From Rhizobium sp. Root1212 (GTDB lineage Bacteria; Pseudomonadota; Alphaproteobacteria; Rhizobiales; Rhizobiaceae), in assembly GCF_001424985.1 (NCBI RefSeq), contig NZ_LMDA01000004.1, forward strand, positions 53,271-117,270: DNA of 64,000 nucleotides, read 5' to 3'. Positions within the stretch are counted from its first letter, which is position 1. Each line of letters starts with the position of its first letter. Below the pieces are notes generated by a model. It was not told the origin of the DNA. It was given only the letters and a program-made list of their open reading frames with translations, and searched no databases. Positions 60,389 to 64,000 of the stretch are shown here, in pieces. A program made the translations under genes and the position numbers.

Positions 60389-61324
60389 TCACTCCGCATT
60401 GTCTGAGGCGATGCAGGCGTCGGCGTTCTGTTCCATCAGCCAGTCGCGGAAGAGTTCGGTGCCGCGTTTCGGCGGGCGTTGCGCCGGCATGATGATGTGG
60501 ACAGCCAGGCCCGAATGATAGGTCTCCTTCAGCGGGGCGACCAGCCTTCCGGCTTGCAGGTGCTCATTCACCAGGTGCTTCCAGCCAAGCGCAATGCCCT
60601 GGCCGCGCACTGCCGCCTCGATAGAGCCGAGCGCATCGGTGAAGACAAAATCCTGCTTCAGCTTTGCCACAGGGACCGCTTGGCGATCCAGCCATTCGCG
60701 CCAGCCCAGGCGCGTGCGGTGCCGCTCCTCGAAGTTCAGCAGTGTGTGCCGAAGCAGATCCGCCGGCTCGTGGATCGGTCCGTGTTGCTTCAGATAGTCC
60801 GGGCTGCACACCGGCAGCACCTCTTCCGTCACGAAGTGCCAGGAATGGATACCCGGCCACTTACCATTGCCGAGGCGGGCGGAAAGGTCGATGTCCTCCT
60901 CGACCAGATCCTGATCGTCGCGGCTGCTTTCCTCGATGCGCAGCGATACGTCCGGATGTTTGGCCTTGAAATCCCCCAACCGCGGCAGCAGCCAGAGCTG
61001 CACGAAGGACGCGGAAAAGGAGACACGCACGATATCTTGCGAATGCTTCTTCTGGAGGGAGGAAATCACCATGTGCAGATGGTCGAAGGCCTCCTGCGTT
61101 TCTTTGTAGAGCCGCTGACCATCTGCCGTCAGCTCCAGCCGCGTGTGGTCGCGGCGGAAAAGCTTCAGGCCCGTTGCCTCCTCCAGCAACCGGATCGTCT
61201 TGCTGACCGCCGGCTGGCTGACGTTCAGTTCCTGAGCTGCCGCTGTGAAGCTGCGCCTGCGGGCGGCGGCCTCGAAGCAGAAGAGGTAATTGGCGGACGG
61301 GATCAGGGAGCGGAGTCTGTGCAT
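60389..61324 (-). CDS. LysR-family regulator, GcvA-like
   Basis: 311 residues. DNA-binding domain: IPSANYLFCFEAAARRRSFTAAAQELNVSQPAVSKTIRLLEEATGLKLF. Effector domain with EEDIDLSARLGNGKWPGIHS. It is divergent from the dimethylglycine dehydrogenase gene 94 bases away, which it most probably controls. It is convergent with the amino-acid importer operon, with the repeat element between them. Confidence 0.93.
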   Translation of the reverse strand: MHRLRSLIPSANYLFCFEAAARRRSFTAAAQELNVSQPAVSKTIRLLEEATGLKLFRRDHTRLELTADGQRLYKETQEAFDHLHMVISSLQKKHSQDIVRVSFSASFVQLWLLPRLGDFKAKHPDVSLRIEESSRDDQDLVEEDIDLSARLGNGKWPGIHSWHFVTEEVLPVCSPDYLKQHGPIHEPADLLRHTLLNFEERHRTRLGWREWLDRQAVPVAKLKQDFVFTDALGSIEAAVRGQGIALGWKHLVNEHLQAGRLVAPLKETYHSGLAVHIIMPAQRPPKRGTELFRDWLMEQNADACIASDNAE

Positions 61325-61418
61325 AATTTGAAGTTATGCCCCTCGACAATTTTTAGCAAGATTACAGCTTCCCGAGCCCTTTGTACGGTGCTGGAAATCA
61401 ATTCGAGGGAACATTCAC

Positions 61419-63860
61419 ATGCAAACTCATGCTCGCGCCGTTGTCATTGGCGGCGGTTGTGTCGGCGTCGCCATTCTCTACGGTCTCACCAAGCGCGGCT
61501 GGACGGATGTCGCGCTGTTGGAACGCACGCAGCTTACCGCCGGCTCCACCTGGCACGCCGCCGGCCTCATTCCCTCCTATGCCCGCAGCATCAATATCGG
61601 CCGCATGATCGCCAAGACGATCGAGATCTACGAGGGCCTCGAAGCCGAGACCGGCCAGCATGTCGGCTGGCACAAATGCGGGCAGCTGCGCATCGCCAAC
61701 ACCCGCGACCGTCTCGACGAATACAAGAGCTACATGAGCGTCGCCGCCGTGCAGGGCATCCGCGCCGAACTGGTGACGCCCCAGGAGGCGCGCGACCTCT
61801 GGCCGCTGCTCGAAAACAACAAGGACATGCTCGCCGCGCTCTATCATCCTGACGACGGCCATATCGCTCCGGCCGACGTGACGCAGGCCATGGCCAAGGG
61901 TGCGCGCGACCGCGGCGCGAAGATCTACCTCAATACCGAGGTGAAGGGTTTCGAGCGTCTTGCCGGCGGCGAATGGAAGATCATCACCAACAATGGCGAG
62001 ATCATCTGCGAGCACATCATCTCGGCGACCGGAAACTACGCCCGCCAGACCGGCGCGATGCTCGGCCTCGAAATCCCGGCCATCCCGATCCTGCATCAAT
62101 ACTGGATCACCGATGCCGTTCCGGAGATTATCGAGCGCAAGCGCCAGGGCCTGCCCGAAATGCCGATCCTGCGCGACGAAGGTTTTGAGGGCTATCTGCG
62201 CGAGGAAGGCGACGGCCTGATGTTCGGCCCCTATGAGAAGACCGAACACTTGAAGCTTTTCGCTGAAAACGGCGTACCGGAGTGGTTTGGCGCCGACCTC
62301 GTCGAAGAGGATTTCGACGCCGTCGCGTGGAATTGGGAAGCCGCGATGGAGATGGTTCCGGCGCTCGGCCGCGTCGGCATCAAGGCCAATGTCCGCGGCC
62401 CCTTCCAGATGACGGCTGACGAATTGCCACTGGTCGGTCCCGCCTGGGGGCTGGAAAATGTCTGGATCGCCGAGGGCGTACCAGGGGGCATCCTGTGGGG
62501 CGGTGCCATCGGCTATTATCTCTCCGAGCGCATCGTCGAGGGCGCCAACAGCCTCGATACATCAGAATTGGACCCGCGTCGCTTCGGCACCTACGCCAAC
62601 AAGGAATGGACACGCCAGAAGGTGCGCGAAAGCTGGGGCACCCATGCCGAGCTGCACTACCCCGGCCAGGATATGCCCGCCGCCCGCCCGCAGAAGACTG
62701 CGCCATCCTACGATATTCTGTCGCAGCGCGGCGCCGTCTGGGGCGTATTGAACGGCTGGGAAGTGCCGAACTGGTTTGCGCCGGAAGGCGTGGAGGCCAA
62801 GGACCAGTACAGCTGGCGCTGGACGCAGAAGGGCCATTACGTCGCCGAAGAGGTGAAGGCGGTGCGCACCGCCGTCGGCCTCGTCGAGATGACGCCGATG
62901 ACGAAGTTCGAAGTCTCTGGCCCCGGCGCGGAAGCCTGGCTCGACGGCATCCTTGCCAATCGCCTGCCAAAGGCCGGCCGCGTCAATCTCAGCCACCACC
63001 TGACGAAGAATGGTGGTGTGCAGGCCGAATATGTGGTGGCGCGCCTGGAAGACGGCAGCTTCTACCTGATCTCGACGCCGCGCGCCGAACGCTGGAATTT
63101 CGATGACCTGATGAAACTCCTGCCGAAGGACGGCAGCGTACAGCTTCGCAATGTCACCAACGAGCGCGGCTGCTTCACCGTCGTCGGTCCCAAGGCCCGC
63201 GAGGTGCTGCAGGGCCTGAGCGAGATGGACCTTTCAAACGAGGCGTTCCCATGGTTCGGCGTCAAGTCCGGCACGGTCGGCCTTGCGACCGACGTGCGGA
63301 TGCTGCGCGTCAACTACGAAGGCGAACTCGGTTGGGAACTCTACCATCCGCTGCCCTACCAGCGGCAGTTGCTGCAGGCGATCCTCGCGGCGGGCGAGCC
63401 GCACGGCCTGCGCCTCGTCGGCTATCACGCACTGGAATCGCTGCGCCTCGAAAAGTCCTACCGCGCCATGTACCGCGACATGAACCCGGAACTGACGGCA
63501 TGGGAAAGCAGCCTCGACCGCTTCATCCGGCTCGACAAGGGCGATTTCATCGGCAAGGCGGCGCTGGTGCGCCAGCAGCAGGAAGGCGTCAAAAACCGCT
63601 CGGTGACGATCGCCATCGATACCGACGATGCAAGCTCGCTCATTCATGAGGGCGTCTATCATGACGGCAAGCTCGTCGGACGCATCACCTCCGGCAGCTA
63701 TGCCTACACGGTCGGTCACGACATCGCCTTCGCGTTGCTGCCCGTCGAGCTCGGCAGGCCCGGAACGGAGCTGGAAGTGCCGATCCTTGGGGAGCGCCGC
63801 AAGGCACGGGTGATCGCGGAATCGCCCTACGATCCCGAAGCCCTTCGCGGCCGCATGTAA
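61419..63860 (+). CDS. dimethylglycine/sarcosine dehydrogenase-like flavoprotein with GcvT domain
   Basis: 813 residues. The N-terminal half is a DAO-type FAD domain (RAVVIGGGCVGVAILYGLTK). It carries the TAGSTWHAAGL motif, whose His is the covalent FAD site in dimethylglycine and sarcosine dehydrogenases. The C-terminal half, from about residue 430, is a GcvT/aminomethyltransferase domain (MTPMTKFEVSGPGAEAWLDG, and LRLVGYHALESLRLEKSYR near the folate region). Such enzymes demethylate N-methylated amines, pass the one-carbon unit to tetrahydrofolate and give electrons to ETF. The following gene is an ETF beta subunit, which fits exactly. Confidence 0.93.
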   Translation: MQTHARAVVIGGGCVGVAILYGLTKRGWTDVALLERTQLTAGSTWHAAGLIPSYARSINIGRMIAKTIEIYEGLEAETGQHVGWHKCGQLRIANTRDRLDEYKSYMSVAAVQGIRAELVTPQEARDLWPLLENNKDMLAALYHPDDGHIAPADVTQAMAKGARDRGAKIYLNTEVKGFERLAGGEWKIITNNGEIICEHIISATGNYARQTGAMLGLEIPAIPILHQYWITDAVPEIIERKRQGLPEMPILRDEGFEGYLREEGDGLMFGPYEKTEHLKLFAENGVPEWFGADLVEEDFDAVAWNWEAAMEMVPALGRVGIKANVRGPFQMTADELPLVGPAWGLENVWIAEGVPGGILWGGAIGYYLSERIVEGANSLDTSELDPRRFGTYANKEWTRQKVRESWGTHAELHYPGQDMPAARPQKTAPSYDILSQRGAVWGVLNGWEVPNWFAPEGVEAKDQYSWRWTQKGHYVAEEVKAVRTAVGLVEMTPMTKFEVSGPGAEAWLDGILANRLPKAGRVNLSHHLTKNGGVQAEYVVARLEDGSFYLISTPRAERWNFDDLMKLLPKDGSVQLRNVTNERGCFTVVGPKAREVLQGLSEMDLSNEAFPWFGVKSGTVGLATDVRMLRVNYEGELGWELYHPLPYQRQLLQAILAAGEPHGLRLVGYHALESLRLEKSYRAMYRDMNPELTAWESSLDRFIRLDKGDFIGKAALVRQQQEGVKNRSVTIAIDTDDASSLIHEGVYHDGKLVGRITSGSYAYTVGHDIAFALLPVELGRPGTELEVPILGERRKARVIAESPYDPEALRGRM

Positions 63861-63872
63861 CGGAGTTAAACC

Positions 63873-64000
63873 ATGAAAATCTTGGTCACGGTCAAACGTG
63901 TTGTCGACTACAACGTGAAGATCCGGGTTAAGCCGGATGGTTCGGGCGTCGAGCTTGCCAATGTGAAGATGTCGATGAACCCGTTCGACGAGATTTCGGG
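63873..64000 (+). CDS. etfB: electron transfer flavoprotein beta subunit, 5' part
   Basis: The first 42 codons before the window ends: [20 protein letters not shown], then PDGSG, and [10 protein letters not shown]. This is the conserved EtfB N-terminus. CGGAG lies 7 bases before the ATG. It starts 12 bases after the dehydrogenase stop and should form a dedicated ETF with an EtfA encoded beyond the window. Confidence 0.9.
   Translation, partial: MKILVTVKRVVDYNVKIRVKPDGSGVELANVKMSMNPFDEIS

Noticed and set aside
1..64000. tRNA, rRNA, replication origin or integrase/attachment site.
   Set aside because: Looked for but no cloverleaf, rRNA-like sequence, repABC genes or intact integrase/transposase was recognised.

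Overview
The window reads as part of a replicon of an alphaproteobacterium, most likely Rhizobiaceae (Rhizobium/Agrobacterium/Ensifer/Shinella type). The evidence is high GC coding sequence, a very high density of ABC importers each paired with a LysR, LacI or RpiR regulator, many ATGA start/stop overlaps, and an intergenic palindromic repeat at about 60.28-60.38 kb that looks like the rhizobial RIME-type mosaic elements. No rRNA, tRNA, CRISPR array or intact insertion sequence was seen.

Layout. 0-2.4 kb: a small exported protein, a DUF900-type serine hydrolase lipoprotein and an outer-membrane beta-barrel protein. 2.8-15.3 kb: a sulfatase region. It has two periplasmic Cys-type sulfatases, a MoxR-Bat operon (MoxR ATPase, DUF58, DUF4381, two VWA proteins, BatD) on the minus strand, a broken formylglycine-generating enzyme (FGE) gene, and a DUF1254-type exported protein. 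A 13-base motif lies upstream of three of these minus-strand genes. 15.3-19.1 kb: an alcohol dehydrogenase remnant, a damaged hydroxynitrile-lyase-like cupin, a cyclophilin-like protein, an MFS exporter, a LysR regulator and a DUF1289 protein. 19.2-24.4 kb: a DedA-PAP2-LssY protein, a PAP2 phosphatase, an MFS protein, a ChrB-like protein and an RpiR/PfkB scar. 24.6-31.7 kb: a dipeptide-type ABC importer with a DMSP-lyase-like cupin and a divergent LysR regulator.

31.9-46.5 kb is the most striking block. It looks like a complete phosphoester scavenging system: a single AfuBC-like permease/ATPase pair served by three tandem paralogous binding proteins, two inositol-monophosphatase-family enzymes, two Cys-phosphatases, a calcineurin-like phosphoesterase, a Na/Pi transporter with a PhoU domain, and a LacI regulator. 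Copies of a 16-base operator-like motif stand in front of both transcription units. I infer that a phosphorylated organic substrate is imported, dephosphorylated inside the cell, and the surplus phosphate exported.

46.5-54.0 kb is a decayed zone: histidine kinase and LysR fragments, a polyamine-type ABC importer whose ATPase has lost its Walker A half, a nitrilase pseudogene, an intact PuuB-like oxidase and unrecognised fragments. 54.0-64.0 kb is intact again: a polar amino-acid ABC importer, an Asp/Glu-racemase-family protein, an aldo/keto reductase, a DadA/PuuB-like oxidase, and then a divergent LysR facing a dimethylglycine/sarcosine dehydrogenase and the start of an ETF beta subunit. That suggests catabolism of an N-methylated or secondary-amine compound with a dedicated electron acceptor.
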